In this document: positions 1 through 8,628 of the stretch, one piece after another
How the letters are laid out: every line of letters starts with the position of its first letter
Position numbering within the stretch: the stretch's first letter is position 1
Assembly (NCBI RefSeq): GCF_000421565.1
Contig: NZ_ATXG01000002.1
Span: 1-64,000, forward strand
Source: Agromyces subbeticus DSM 16689
Lineage (GTDB): Bacteria > Actinomycetota > Actinomycetes > Actinomycetales > Microbacteriaceae
DNA length: 64,000 nucleotides
Reading direction: 5' to 3'
Notes under the pieces: generated by a model
What the model saw: only the letters and a program-made list of their open reading frames with translations
What the model was told of the DNA's origin: nothing
The model's database searches: none
Made by a program: the position numbers and the translations under genes

Positions 1-1917
1 GGCGTCGAGGACTTCGACGCCGCGGGAGGGAACGGCGCCGTAGACGAGTCCGCGCACGGGGTCGACGTCGATGGAGCGGTTGGATTCGATGAACGGGAAG
101 GGCCCGCGCACGACCTGGCCGAACGTGGCATCCGCGATCGAGACGACGACCCAGTTGCGGTTCTGCTGGCCGACGTAGAGCAGTTGCGCCTCATCGTCGA
201 TGCCGAGGTCGCGGATGTTCTCGGGTAGTTCCATCTCGCGGAGCACCTGATCGGTCTCGGGGTCGATCTCGAAGATCTTCCGCGAGTTCTGGTCGCCGAG
301 GTAGAGCACGTCCTTCGACTCCGAGAATGCCGAACCCGCCGGCAGCTTCGCATTGTCGCGGTTCACGGAGCCGATGCCGCCGATCACGCGGTAGTCGACG
401 GTCTCGGTCGGCACCTCTGGTTCACCGGTGCCGGGGTCGGGGTTCGGGTTGCAGCCGAGGCACGGCTGCTGGGTGCCCGGGTCGATCTTCTGCGGCGCCG
501 CGTCATCGGTCACGGCCTTGCCGGCCTCGTTCTTCACGATCGTGAGGCCGTCGAAGTACTCGCCGTCGGCGGTGCGCGCCTCGTAACGGAGCTCATCGCC
601 CGCGACGTCGATCAGCTGGTAGAGCTGCTTGCCGCCCTCGAGCCGGCGAAGGTGGGCGCCGTTCTCGTTCCAGAGGCGCGGGCCGACGCCCGAGTACATC
701 TTCGAGCCGACGACGGAGATCGCGTAGACCGGGCCGTCGTAGTTGAGCTCGGCGTTCCACCCGGCGGGGTTGCCCTCCTCCGCGGCATCCGTGTTGCCCC
801 GACCGTAGTTGTGGTCGTGGCCCTGCAGCACGAGGTCGACGTTGTGCGACTCGAGGAGTGGGAGCCACGCCTCGCGGATCGCGCGGTTGTTGCGCCCCTC
901 GTCGAGCGAGAAGATCGGGTGGTGGAAGAAGACGACCGTCCACTTGTTGGGGTTGTTCTCGAGAGTGGCCTTCAGCCACTCGGTCTGCACGGCGAGGGCG
1001 GATGCCTCGGTGATGTTCGAGTTCAGCGAGATGAACCGAACTCCCTGGTAGTCGGTCGAGTACACGGTGCCGTCGAGCAGCGCTTCGGCTTCGGCCGACC
1101 CGGTCGGACCGTTGTCGGGGTATGCGAACTGGGCCTGCCACTGCTTGGAGAGCTCGGTGCCCTCGTACTCGTGATTTCCAGCCGCCGCGAGGAAGTTCTG
1201 CGTGCCGAACTGATAGCCGGCGGCGTCGAACACCTCGCCCCATTGCGTATCGTCGTGCGCGTCGTTGATGAGGTCACCGGCCTGCAGCACGATGCTCGCA
1301 TCCGGCCGGTCGCGGAAGGCATTGCGAATCACGCGGGAGGCGTCGGACTTGATGCCGTTCTGCACGTCGCCGAGGTAGATGAACGAGAAGTCCTCGGGCC
1401 CGGCGGCAGCGGTGGTGAAGTGCTGCCACTCGCTGAAGTTCGTGCCGTCGCCGACCCGGTACTGGTACTGGGTCGCCGGCGCCAGCCGGTCGAACTTCAC
1501 GGTGTGGAACACCTCGGAATACCCGTGCGCGGTGTCGACCTGCTCGTGGTCGACGGCGTTCACCGTCGTGAGGTCGGTGCGGTAGGGCTCGGCCGTCGCG
1601 ACGCGAAGCTGCGCCTGCGCGGTGGTGACACCGGTGCTCGTGCGCCAGGTCACCGCCTGGGAGGTCGCGAGGTCGCCCGACGGCGTCAGCACGATGCGAT
1701 CGGGGATGCGTGACGGCCCGTGCTGCTCGACGGGCGTCGCCGTCGCGGCGGTCGCGGGCGGCGCAGTGCCGACCAACGGTGTGATGAACGCCGCGGTGAG
1801 TGCGGCCGCGACGAAGACGGAGGTGAGCCTGGCTCGCCGGGGGCGTGCTGGCACCAGCTTCATGGAACGGCCCTTCTCTGATGACTGGATGGGGGAGGAG
1901 TCGAGGAAGGCGCTCAT
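1..1917 (-). CDS. Secreted purple-acid-phosphatase-like metallophosphoesterase with beta-propeller tail (C-terminus beyond window)
   Basis: Predicted exported phosphoesterase. The frame is open from 1917 to base 1 (639 codons) and continues past the left edge. After a basic stretch and a hydrophobic signal segment (about residues 32-57), an Fn3-like purple acid phosphatase N-domain (about 70-165) precedes the calcineurin-like core with GDLIND, GNHEYEG, FFHHPIF and GHDHNYGRG, the metal-binding set. A proline-rich linker with CLGCNPNPDPG follows, then sequence resembling NHL/YVTN propeller blades (DVLYLGDQN, LLYVGQQN). Start 1917 is preceded by AAGGAGG and forms an ATGA overlap with the upstream paralogue, so the two are translationally coupled. 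ATG 1863 is an alternative that gives a shorter, more canonical signal peptide. The substrate is unknown; extracellular phosphate scavenging is an inference. Confidence 0.85.
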   Translation of the reverse strand, partial: MSAFLDSSPIQSSEKGRSMKLVPARPRRARLTSVFVAAALTAAFITPLVGTAPPATAATATPVEQHGPSRIPDRIVLTPSGDLATSQAVTWRTSTGVTTAQAQLRVATAEPYRTDLTTVNAVDHEQVDTAHGYSEVFHTVKFDRLAPATQYQYRVGDGTNFSEWQHFTTAAAGPEDFSFIYLGDVQNGIKSDASRVIRNAFRDRPDASIVLQAGDLINDAHDDTQWGEVFDAAGYQFGTQNFLAAAGNHEYEGTELSKQWQAQFAYPDNGPTGSAEAEALLDGTVYSTDYQGVRFISLNSNITEASALAVQTEWLKATLENNPNKWTVVFFHHPIFSLDEGRNNRAIREAWLPLLESHNVDLVLQGHDHNYGRGNTDAAEEGNPAGWNAELNYDGPVYAISVVGSKMYSGVGPRLWNENGAHLRRLEGGKQLYQLIDVAGDELRYEARTADGEYFDGLTIVKNEAGKAVTDDAAPQKIDPGTQQPCLGCNPNPDPGTGEPEVPTETVDYRVIGGIGSVNRDNAKLPAGSAFSESKDVLYLGDQNSRKIFEIDPETDQVLREMELPENIRDLGIDDEAQLLYVGQQNRNWVVVSIADATFGQVVRGPFPFIESNRSIDVDPVRGLVYGAVPSRGVEVLDA

Positions 1918-3944
1918 GCGTCGCCCTCCTTGCGGAAGCGCAGCCGGCGCGCGATGAGGAGGCCGGCGAGGCCGAGCAGCAGTGCGCCGCCCGCGATCGC
2001 GATGCCGGTGCCGACCCACGCGGTGCCCGTGTTCGCGAGGTCGCGAACGCCGGTGCTCGGTGCGCCGACCGCGAGGATCGTGATGGGCGCCTCTGCGGTC
2101 GCCCCGGATTCGAGCCCGCGCACAACGATGGTGTGCGCGCCCGGGGTGGCTCCCGCCGGGATGTGCGCCGTGTACGTGAAGGCACCGCTCGAGTCGGCCG
2201 TCGGGAAGCCGAGCACGATCGGGTCGGAGTGGAGGCTCACCTCGAGGTCCTCGTTCGGGAGGAACCCCGAACCTTTCATCGGCAGCGATCCGCCTGCGGC
2301 CACGCCTGCGGCACCGAGCTCGAGCGGGCCCGGGTTCGCGGTCGGCGGTGTCGTCGGCGGCTGGGTCGTCGGGGGAGTGGTGGGCGGTGTCGTCGGCGGT
2401 GGCGTCGTGGCGGGCGGTGTCGTCGGCGGCGTGGTGGGCGGCGTCGTGGCACCCGGCACGACCGGCGTGGGCCGCTCGGGCGCACTGCCGTCGCCGCGAC
2501 CGGAACCGGGGCCCGATTCGCGCCCCTCGGTCTCGTCGGTGACGAGCTTCACGCCGTCGTCGGTCTTCGTGATCGTGAAGGCGTCGAACAGCGCCCCCGT
2601 GACATCCCGGCTCTCGAGGTGGATCTCGTCGTCGGTCACGTCGACGGTCTGGAACATCTGGGTGTCGCGGTTCATCGCGCGCAGGTTCGCGTCGTTGTTG
2701 ATCCAGTTGTTGTTCGCCGGGTCGTCGGGAACGTACATCTTGGGCCCTGCGACGGTGACGAGGTAGACGGGGCCGGTGTGGCTCGTCTCGGCGTCGGCGC
2801 CGGCCGGGAGGTTCTCTTCGTTGGCGAAGAGGTTGCCGCGCCCGTAGGCGTGGTCGTGGCCCTGCAGCACGAGGTCGACGTCGTGCGACTCGAACAGCGG
2901 CAGCCAGGCGTTGCGGATCGTCGCGTTGTCGCGGCCCGACGTCACGGAGAAGATCGGCTGGTGGAACGACACGACGGTCCACTTGTTGGGGTTCTCGGTG
3001 AGCACCCGGTCGAGCCAGGTCGTCTGGGCGGCGAGGTCGGCGCCGTTCACCTGCGAGGCGTTCAGCGACACGAAGCGCACGCCCTGGAAGTCGACGTAGT
3101 AGGTGTTCTCGCTGAAGGTCGCGGCAATGGCCTCGGTGTCGGCCGGGCCGTTCTTCGGGTACTCGAACTGCGCGCCCCAGTACCGGGTGAGCTGCGGCCC
3201 CGGGTAGTACTCGTGGTTGCCGGGGGTGGCGATGACGTTCATGTAGGCGTTCTGGTAGCCAGCGGCCGAGAACCACTCGCCCCACTCGGCGTCGGCGACG
3301 TCGGTGTCGATGAGGTCGCCCAGGTGCACGACGGCCTTCGCGTAGGGCCGCGCTTCGAAGGCGGCGCGGAACGCGCGGGATGCATAGGACTTGACGTCGT
3401 TCTGGGCGTCGCCCTGCACGATGAAACTGAACGGCGCAGCAGCGGATGCCGCGGTGCGGAACTCGAACCACTCGCTCCAGGTCTGCCCGTCGCCGACGCG
3501 GTAGACGTAGCTGGAGTCCGGGGTGAGGCTCGTCATCGTGGCGGTGTGGTAAGCGATGGTGTACTTCAGGTCGGTCGCGAACTCCTGCGTCGACGTGGCG
3601 TCGATCGTCGTCCACGCGGTGATCGGCCCGTCGGTCAGCGGGGCGAACTGCGCCTGCGGAGTCACGACGTCGGTCGAGGTGCGCCACGACACGTGCTGCG
3701 ACGTCGCCGGCGTCTCGCTCGGCGTCAGGATGACCCGGTCGGGCACGGCGCTCGCGAGGTGCACGGTCGCCGGGTTCACCGGGGGCGGGGCGAGGCCACC
3801 GCCGGCGGCCATGGCGAAGCCGCTGCCGATGCCGGTCAGGGCGAGCGCGATCGCCGCACCTCCGGCGATCAGTCTTGCGCGCCGTCTCGGCTTGGGCTTG
3901 GGCTTCGGCGCTGGGGTGGATCGTTGCTGGGTTTCACCGGTCAT
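1914..3944 (-). CDS. Wall-anchored purple-acid-phosphatase-like metallophosphoesterase
   Basis: Paralogue of the downstream gene and first gene of the pair. A basic Pro/Lys-rich N-terminus and a hydrophobic segment form a signal peptide. The Fn3-like N-domain comes next (RTSTDVVTPQAQF), then the phosphoesterase core with HLGDLIDTD, GNHEYYPG, SFHQPIF and GHDHAYGRG. A Thr/Pro-rich low-complexity linker (plus-strand bases about 2340-2455) leads to an Ig-like domain, then LANTG, a hydrophobic helix and a basic tail: a LAxTG-type sorting signal of the kind used by class E sortases. It should therefore be displayed on the cell wall. ATG 3944 is used because GAGGA lies about 10 nt upstream; ATG 3971 is in frame but lacks a good ribosome site. 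The enzyme class is secure, the substrate is not. Confidence 0.87.
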   Translation of the reverse strand: MTGETQQRSTPAPKPKPKPRRRARLIAGGAAIALALTGIGSGFAMAAGGGLAPPPVNPATVHLASAVPDRVILTPSETPATSQHVSWRTSTDVVTPQAQFAPLTDGPITAWTTIDATSTQEFATDLKYTIAYHTATMTSLTPDSSYVYRVGDGQTWSEWFEFRTAASAAAPFSFIVQGDAQNDVKSYASRAFRAAFEARPYAKAVVHLGDLIDTDVADAEWGEWFSAAGYQNAYMNVIATPGNHEYYPGPQLTRYWGAQFEYPKNGPADTEAIAATFSENTYYVDFQGVRFVSLNASQVNGADLAAQTTWLDRVLTENPNKWTVVSFHQPIFSVTSGRDNATIRNAWLPLFESHDVDLVLQGHDHAYGRGNLFANEENLPAGADAETSHTGPVYLVTVAGPKMYVPDDPANNNWINNDANLRAMNRDTQMFQTVDVTDDEIHLESRDVTGALFDAFTITKTDDGVKLVTDETEGRESGPGSGRGDGSAPERPTPVVPGATTPPTTPPTTPPATTPPPTTPPTTPPTTQPPTTPPTANPGPLELGAAGVAAGGSLPMKGSGFLPNEDLEVSLHSDPIVLGFPTADSSGAFTYTAHIPAGATPGAHTIVVRGLESGATAEAPITILAVGAPSTGVRDLANTGTAWVGTGIAIAGGALLLGLAGLLIARRLRFRKEGDA

Positions 3945-3971
3945 CGCAGGGCAGTCCTCGGGTCTCGACAT

Positions 3972-4281
3972 GGGGGAAGCTCGTCGCGGCGCGCTCGTGA
4001 GCGAGGCACCGAGAAGTGACGCTATCGATCGCAGAATCGGGGAATCGCTTCGTCTGGCGTGTCTTCAACGGCCGTTCAGCAAGCGCGCGAGGAGTTCGCG
4101 AAAGCGCCCTGCGAAGAGGGTTGACGAGGGTGGCGTGCGCAGATACCGATAGCGACGCTCGAGGAGGTCCTCGACATGCCAGGACCGTTCTGGAGCGTAC
4201 CCCGAACGGGGGTGATCATGGAACGAAATCCACCGGGCGTTCATGTGCCATTCGGCGCCGCGACGCATGCCAGGAGCAAGG
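3972..4281. other. Intergenic region, no supported gene
   Basis: About 310 bases between the phosphoesterase pair and tRNA-Leu. It should contain the promoter of the phosphoesterase operon and the 3' flank of the tRNA. Short open frames exist on both strands, including a 67-codon one at 4065-4268 on the minus strand, but none has a ribosome site or a recognisable domain. I see no repeat or RNA structure that I can support. Confidence 0.5.
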
Positions 4282-4363
4282 TGCGGAAGGTGGGACTCGA
4301 ACCCACACGCCCGAAGGCACAGGAACCTAAATCCTGCGTGTCTACCGATTTCACCACTCCCGC
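4282..4363 (-). tRNA. tRNA-Leu (anticodon UAG)
   Basis: Read on the minus strand, acceptor arm GCGGGAG pairs with CTTCCGC (one G-U). The anticodon stem CAGGA/TCCTG encloses the loop TTTAGGT, giving anticodon TAG. The T-arm GTGGGTTCGAGTCCCAC is canonical and a long variable arm (TGCCTTCGGGCGT) marks a class II tRNA. The 82-nt gene ends at discriminator A; the encoded 3' sequence is ACCT, so CCA must be added enzymatically. Confidence 0.95.
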
Positions 4364-4502
4364 GAGTGCCCGATCAGTTTAGGCGCTGCGCGGGATGCGC
4401 CCGCGAAGCAACCGAGCGGATGTCGCGAGCGCTCGCTGCCGTTCGGAGCGCGCGCACACGGGGCTTGTGGATAACTTCGAGGCGCGACATCCGCTGCACC
4501 GC

Positions 4503-5747
4503 ATGATGGATGCCATGACCGACCCCGTGCGCACCATCGCCGATCGCGTGCGCACTCGAGTGCTTCGCGACGGGGTCGACCTCACGCGAGACGAGTCCGC
4601 TGCCGCTCGCTACGCCCACGAAGAGGTGCGCCGCTACAGCGAGCGAGCGCTCGGCGGCGCCCACGCGGGGCTCGGCGACGAGCACGGCACCACTCGCGAC
4701 GTCGTCGCCTCGATCACGGGCTACGGGCAGTTGCAGCCGTTCTTCGACGACCCCGAGGTCGAAGAGATCTGGATCAACGCGCCGACCAAGGTGTTCATCG
4801 CGCGCAACGGGGTGTCCGAGCTGACGACGGTCGTGCTCTCCGACCGCGAGGTGCGCGAACTCGTCGAGCGGATGCTGCAGCACTCGGGCCGACGCGTCGA
4901 CCTCTCGTCGCCCTTCGTCGATGCATCGCTCCCCGACGGGTCGAGGCTGCACGTGGCGATCCCCGACGTCGCGCGTTCGCATTGGTCGGTGAACATCCGC
5001 AAGTTCCAGCGCCGCATCCGTTCGCTGACGCAACTCATCGAGCTGGGCTCGATCACGCCGCATGCGTCCGAGTTCCTGCGCATGAGCGTGCTCGCGGGCG
5101 CGAACATCCTCGTGTCGGGGGCGACGCACACGGGCAAGACCACGATGCTCAATGCACTCATGTCGGGCGCCCGCACGGGCGACCGGGTCGTCACGGTTGA
5201 AGAGACGTTCGAGCTCGACCTCGATGTGCGCGACCTCGTGGCGCTGCAGTGTCGTCAACCGAGTCTCGAGGGCACTGGCGAGATCACGCTGCGGCGTCTC
5301 ATCAAAGAGGCATTGCGCATGCGGCCCGATCGGCTCATCGTCGGCGAGGTGCGCGAGGCCGAGAGCCTCGACCTGCTGATCGCGCTGAACTCGGGCCTTC
5401 CCGGCATGTGCACGATCCACGCGAACTCGGCTCGTGACGCCCTCGCGAAGCTCTGCACGCTGCCGCTCCTCGCCGGGCGGAACATCGACTCGGCGTTCGT
5501 CGTGCCGACCGTCGCCAGTTGCATCGACCTCGTCGTGCACCTCGCGATCGACCGCGACGGTTCCCGGCGGGTTGCTGAGATCAGCGCCCCGACCGGGGCA
5601 TGCACCGGCGCTTCCGTCGATACCGAGGCCATCTTCGTGACTCGCGATCGCGCACTCGTGGCGACCGGCTCCGCGCCGGTGCGACTCGAGAAATACCGTG
5701 CCGTCGGACTCGACCCCGATCTCGTGCTCGCGGCGGCCCGCCGATGA
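4503..5747 (+). CDS. TadA/CpaF-type pilus assembly ATPase
   Basis: Secretion ATPase of the GspE/VirB11 superfamily that powers tad (tight adherence) pilus assembly at the cytoplasmic membrane. Visible features are the N-terminal helical region, the Walker A motif GATHTGKT (about residue 204), the Asp box TVEETFELDL, a Walker B-like region LRMRPDRLIVGEVR and the His box GMCTIHANSA. The start lies in the cluster MMDAMTDP (4503, 4506 or 4515); none has a strong ribosome site, and longer in-frame extensions run into the region upstream without domain support. At 414 residues it is close to family length. It overlaps tadB by ATGA and heads a seven-gene pilus operon. No TadZ or prepilin peptidase is present here. 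Confidence 0.9.
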   Translation: MMDAMTDPVRTIADRVRTRVLRDGVDLTRDESAAARYAHEEVRRYSERALGGAHAGLGDEHGTTRDVVASITGYGQLQPFFDDPEVEEIWINAPTKVFIARNGVSELTTVVLSDREVRELVERMLQHSGRRVDLSSPFVDASLPDGSRLHVAIPDVARSHWSVNIRKFQRRIRSLTQLIELGSITPHASEFLRMSVLAGANILVSGATHTGKTTMLNALMSGARTGDRVVTVEETFELDLDVRDLVALQCRQPSLEGTGEITLRRLIKEALRMRPDRLIVGEVREAESLDLLIALNSGLPGMCTIHANSARDALAKLCTLPLLAGRNIDSAFVVPTVASCIDLVVHLAIDRDGSRRVAEISAPTGACTGASVDTEAIFVTRDRALVATGSAPVRLEKYRAVGLDPDLVLAAARR

Positions 5748-6601
5748 GCCTTGCGCTCGGCGCGCTGCTCGGACTCGGCGTGCTCCTGACCCTCGCCCCG
5801 CTGTTGTGGCCGGCCAAGCGCGCGCGGGCCGACGGTGCGGGCATCAGTCGCGTTCGCGATGAGCTCACGCTCGCCGGGCTCGGCGCGGTGCCGGTCGCCG
5901 TGATCGTGGTGATCGTCGCCGTACTCGCCATGGTGACGGGTGCGATCGCGCAGGCGGTCTTCAACGTCCCCGCACTCACCGTCGTCGCAGCGACCCTCGG
6001 GGCGGCTCTCCTTCCACTCCTCGTGCGGGCGCGGGCCGCACGTCGACGCGCGGCCAACCGAGCCGTGTGGCCCGATGTCGTCGATCATCTCGTCGCTTCG
6101 GTTCGCGCGGGCATGTCGCTGCCCGACAGCCTCGGAGCCCTTGCCGATCTCGGGCCGGCGTCGACGCGTGCGTCGTTCGCCGCCTTCGACGACGAGTACC
6201 GGCGCACTGGCAACTTCGGGGCATGCCTCGACCGGCTGAAGAGCACGCTCGCCGACCCGGTCGCCGACCGAATCCTCGAGACCCTCCGCATGGCGCGCGA
6301 GGTGGGCGGCAGCGATGTCACGGCGGTGCTTCGAGGCCTGGCCGGCTACCTCCGCGAAGACGCAGCGCTCAGGGCCGAGGTCGTCGCCCGGCAGTCGTGG
6401 ATTCGGAACGCTGCACGCCTCGGCGTCGCGGCACCGTGGCTGCTGCTGGTGGTGCTGGCCTCGCGACCCGAGACCATCGCCGCGTACGACTCGGCTGCCG
6501 GCGCAGCACTGATCATCGCCGGTGTCGCGGTGACCATCGTGGCGTACCAGGCCATGGTCACGCTCGGCCGACTGCCCGAGGAGCGCCGATGGTTCCACTG
6601 A
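5744..6601 (+). CDS. TadB-like inner-membrane pilus platform protein
   Basis: GspF-superfamily membrane protein expected to form the pilus assembly platform with the next gene. It has 285 residues: N-terminal hydrophobic helices (LGALLGLGVLLTLAPLL and an Ala/Val-rich segment), a cytoplasmic helical domain with the family-type stretch DVVDHLVASVRAGMSLPDSL, then C-terminal membrane helices. Start ATG 5744 overlaps the TadA stop (ATGA), indicating translational coupling; the 3' end overlaps the following gene by 13 nt. The basic pair-rich RARAARRRAANR before the cytoplasmic domain fits the positive-inside rule. Confidence 0.85.
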   Translation: MSLALGALLGLGVLLTLAPLLWPAKRARADGAGISRVRDELTLAGLGAVPVAVIVVIVAVLAMVTGAIAQAVFNVPALTVVAATLGAALLPLLVRARAARRRAANRAVWPDVVDHLVASVRAGMSLPDSLGALADLGPASTRASFAAFDDEYRRTGNFGACLDRLKSTLADPVADRILETLRMAREVGGSDVTAVLRGLAGYLREDAALRAEVVARQSWIRNAARLGVAAPWLLLVVLASRPETIAAYDSAAGAALIIAGVAVTIVAYQAMVTLGRLPEERRWFH

Positions 6602-7542
6602 ATGGCGCGGCGGCGCTCGGGCTCGTGTTCGGCGCAGTGCTCGGCCTCGGCCTCTGGCTCATCGTGTCGACTGTGCCGCGTGTCGGGCGCGCTCGGCTCA
6701 TCGAACGGGTGGCGCCGTATGTCGCCGACATCTCGGCCGAGGCGCGAACCCTGCTCGCCCGGCGTCCCGCCGATCCGACCCCGGTGCTGGGGTTCCTGGT
6801 CGGCCCGGTGGCCCGTGCTCTGCGTACCCTCGCCTCGGAGTGGCTCGGCGGTGCCGAGACGATCGCGCGGCGCCTGCGTCAATCGGGTTCGGCCGCATCC
6901 GTCGAGCGATTCCGCGGCGAGCAACTGGCGTGGGGCGCCGGGGGATTCGTCATCGCGTCGGCCCTCGCCCTGGCCTCACCTGCCTTCAGCTCCATGCCGC
7001 CCGTCGTGCGTCTGGCCATGCCGTTCCTCGCGGCTGCGCTCGGCATCGTCGCCCGCGACTGGCTGCTGCAGCGCGCTGCCAAGCGCCGACTCGCGCGCAT
7101 CTCGGCGGAGCTGCCGACCGTGCTCGAGTTCCTCACCCTGAGCCTCACCGCAGGCGAGGGAATGCTCGATGCGATCCGCCGGCTCGCGGGCGTCGGCGCC
7201 GGCGGCGGAGAACTGCCCCGAGAGTTCGCCGGCGTCGTCGCTGCCGTCGGCACCGGCGTTCCGTTGGGTCAGGCGCTTGCGCAGCTCCGCGACGAGCTGG
7301 AGCATCCGGCCCTCTCGCGGGCGCTCGACCAGGTGCTGGGCGCGCTCGATCGAGGCGCCCCGCTGGCCGCCGTGCTGCGATCGCAGGCCGGCGATGCGCG
7401 AGAAGAGGCCAAGCGCACGATCATCGAGCTCGCCGGGCGCAAAGAGATCGCCATGCTCGTGCCGCTGATCTTCCTGATCCTGCCGGTGACGATCGCCTTC
7501 GCCCTGTTTCCCGGCTACCTCGTCTTGCAAGCGGGCTTCTGA
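6589..7542 (+). CDS. TadC-like inner-membrane pilus platform protein
   Basis: Second GspF-type platform protein, 317 residues. It shows N-terminal hydrophobic segment LGLVFGAVLGLGLWLIVS, a central pair of membrane helices, and the type II secretion F-domain with ELPTVLEFLTLSLTAGEG and GRKEIAMLVPLIFLILPVT near the C-terminus. Start ATG 6589 lies inside the end of tadB (13-nt overlap), so translation is likely coupled. Together with TadB it would form the heterodimeric membrane platform driven by TadA. Confidence 0.85.
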   Translation: MVPLNGAAALGLVFGAVLGLGLWLIVSTVPRVGRARLIERVAPYVADISAEARTLLARRPADPTPVLGFLVGPVARALRTLASEWLGGAETIARRLRQSGSAASVERFRGEQLAWGAGGFVIASALALASPAFSSMPPVVRLAMPFLAAALGIVARDWLLQRAAKRRLARISAELPTVLEFLTLSLTAGEGMLDAIRRLAGVGAGGGELPREFAGVVAAVGTGVPLGQALAQLRDELEHPALSRALDQVLGALDRGAPLAAVLRSQAGDAREEAKRTIIELAGRKEIAMLVPLIFLILPVTIAFALFPGYLVLQAGF

Positions 7543-7593
7543 TGACTCCCGGCACCGATCGCGCGACTTCGCGCACCGACGAAAGGAACACCA

Positions 7594-7764
7594 ATGCGCC
7601 AGTGGATCCAGCAACGGCTCGGCGACGAGCGCGGCGACGTACCGGGCTGGGTGTTGATCACCCTCATGACCGCGGGGCTCGTCATCGTCATCTGGGGCCT
7701 CGCCGGCCCGGCATTGTCGGGCGTCTTCGACCAGGCGATCAGTCGGGTGCTCGGCGGCGTCTGA
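7594..7764 (+). CDS. Small Flp-type pilin candidate (56 aa)
   Basis: Short gene between tadC and the first tadE-like gene, the place where actinobacterial tad loci usually carry the major Flp pilin. The product MRQWIQQRLGDERGDVPGWV is followed by one hydrophobic helix (LITLMTAGLVIVIWGLAGPA) and a short polar tail. GAAAGGAAC lies just upstream of the ATG. A processing glycine (ERG) precedes the helix as in type IVb prepilins, but the residue at +5 is Trp rather than the usual Glu. Pilin identity rests on position, size and topology; a structural or regulatory small membrane protein is possible. Confidence 0.7.
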   Translation: MRQWIQQRLGDERGDVPGWVLITLMTAGLVIVIWGLAGPALSGVFDQAISRVLGGV

Positions 7765-7772
7765 GCACTTCG

Positions 7773-8177
7773 GTGCTGTTGGGGCGCACCCGCGCGCTGG
7801 CGCACGATGAGCGGGGCTCGGCCGTCGCCGAGTTCACCATGGTGGGCGTGCTGCTCACGGTGCTCGCGCTCGCCGTGGTGCAGCTCGCCCTCGCCTTGCA
7901 CGTGCGCAACACCGTGCTCGACGCCGCTGCAGAAGGTGCTCGATACGCGGCTCTCGCGGGATCGAGCGAGGTGGCTGGCATCGCTCGTACCCGGGAGCTG
8001 ATCGGTGCCGCCATCTCCACGGAGTACGCCGACGACATCGTCGCCGGTCTCGGGTCGGTCGGCGGCGTTCCGACGGTTTCGGTGACCGTGCGTGCACCGC
8101 TGCCGGTCATCGGCCTGCTCGGCGTCGAGCGTGCGCTGGAGGTGACCGGGCATGCAGCGCTCGAGGTGGTCGAATGA
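7773..8177 (+). CDS. TadE-like pseudopilin/pilus assembly protein
   Basis: Single-span TadE-family protein of about 134 residues. DERGSAVAEFTMVGVLL contains a prepilin-like site: Gly, then Glu at +5 and Phe at +6, followed by a hydrophobic helix and NTVLDAAAEGARYAAL, which is typical of TadE. The rest is an extracytoplasmic domain. GTG 7773 is chosen (TTG 7779 also possible); no strong ribosome site is visible, and the gap to the preceding stop is 8 nt, so translation may depend on coupling. The 3' end overlaps the next gene by 26 nt. Confidence 0.8.
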   Translation: MLLGRTRALAHDERGSAVAEFTMVGVLLTVLALAVVQLALALHVRNTVLDAAAEGARYAALAGSSEVAGIARTRELIGAAISTEYADDIVAGLGSVGGVPTVSVTVRAPLPVIGLLGVERALEVTGHAALEVVE

Positions 8178-8628
8178 GACGGGGTCGGCCTCGCTCGAGT
8201 TCCTGACGGTCGGCGTCATCCTGCTCGTGCCGCTCGTCTACCTCGTGCTCGCGATGTCCGCGATCCAGGCCGGCGCGCTCGCCGTCGAAGGCGCGGCCCG
8301 CCAGGCTGCTCGCGTGGCAGTGCAGGCGATCGACGCGGGCGCTGCCGATGCCGCGGTCGAGCGCGCGGTGCGAGTGACGCTCGACGACTACGGCATCGAT
8401 GCCGACGCGGCATCCGTCGTCGTCTCCTGCACCCCGACCGGCGACTGCCTCGCCGCCGAAGAGCGCGTGCGGGTCATGGTCTCGGCGAGCGTGTCGCTGC
8501 CGCTCGTGCCCGAGTTCCTCTCGCTCGACCGTGCCACGAGCGTTCCGCTCGAAGGTACCGCGACGCAGACGGTGTCGCGCTTCGCCTCGAACACGAGCAC
8601 CGCAGTCACAGGTGGGAGCGGCCGATGA
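8152..8628 (+). CDS. TadE-like pseudopilin
   Basis: 158-residue protein with ETGSASLEFLTVGVILL: Gly followed by Glu at +5 and Phe at +6 before a hydrophobic helix, the prepilin-like pattern, then AVEGAARQAARVAVQA. The C-terminal part is extracytoplasmic and has one Cys pair (SCTPTGDCLA) that may form a disulphide. It overlaps the preceding TadE gene by 26 nt and the following gene by ATGA, so it is in the middle of a tightly packed operon. It probably acts as a minor pilin or initiator. Confidence 0.82.
   Translation: MQRSRWSNETGSASLEFLTVGVILLVPLVYLVLAMSAIQAGALAVEGAARQAARVAVQAIDAGAADAAVERAVRVTLDDYGIDADAASVVVSCTPTGDCLAAEERVRVMVSASVSLPLVPEFLSLDRATSVPLEGTATQTVSRFASNTSTAVTGGSGR

Noticed and set aside
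2340..2455. GTCGTCGGCGG-type repeats considered as a noncoding minisatellite
   Set aside because: They encode the Thr/Pro linker of a wall-anchored protein in frame.
1845..4019. Long plus-strand open frame (724 codons) opposite the phosphoesterases
   Set aside because: Arg/Gly/Val-rich, no domain, and mirrors the codon pattern of the real minus-strand genes. Such antisense frames are expected in very GC-rich DNA.
4065..4268. 67-codon minus-strand open frame before tRNA-Leu
   Set aside because: No ribosome site, no leaderless box at the right distance and no recognisable motif.
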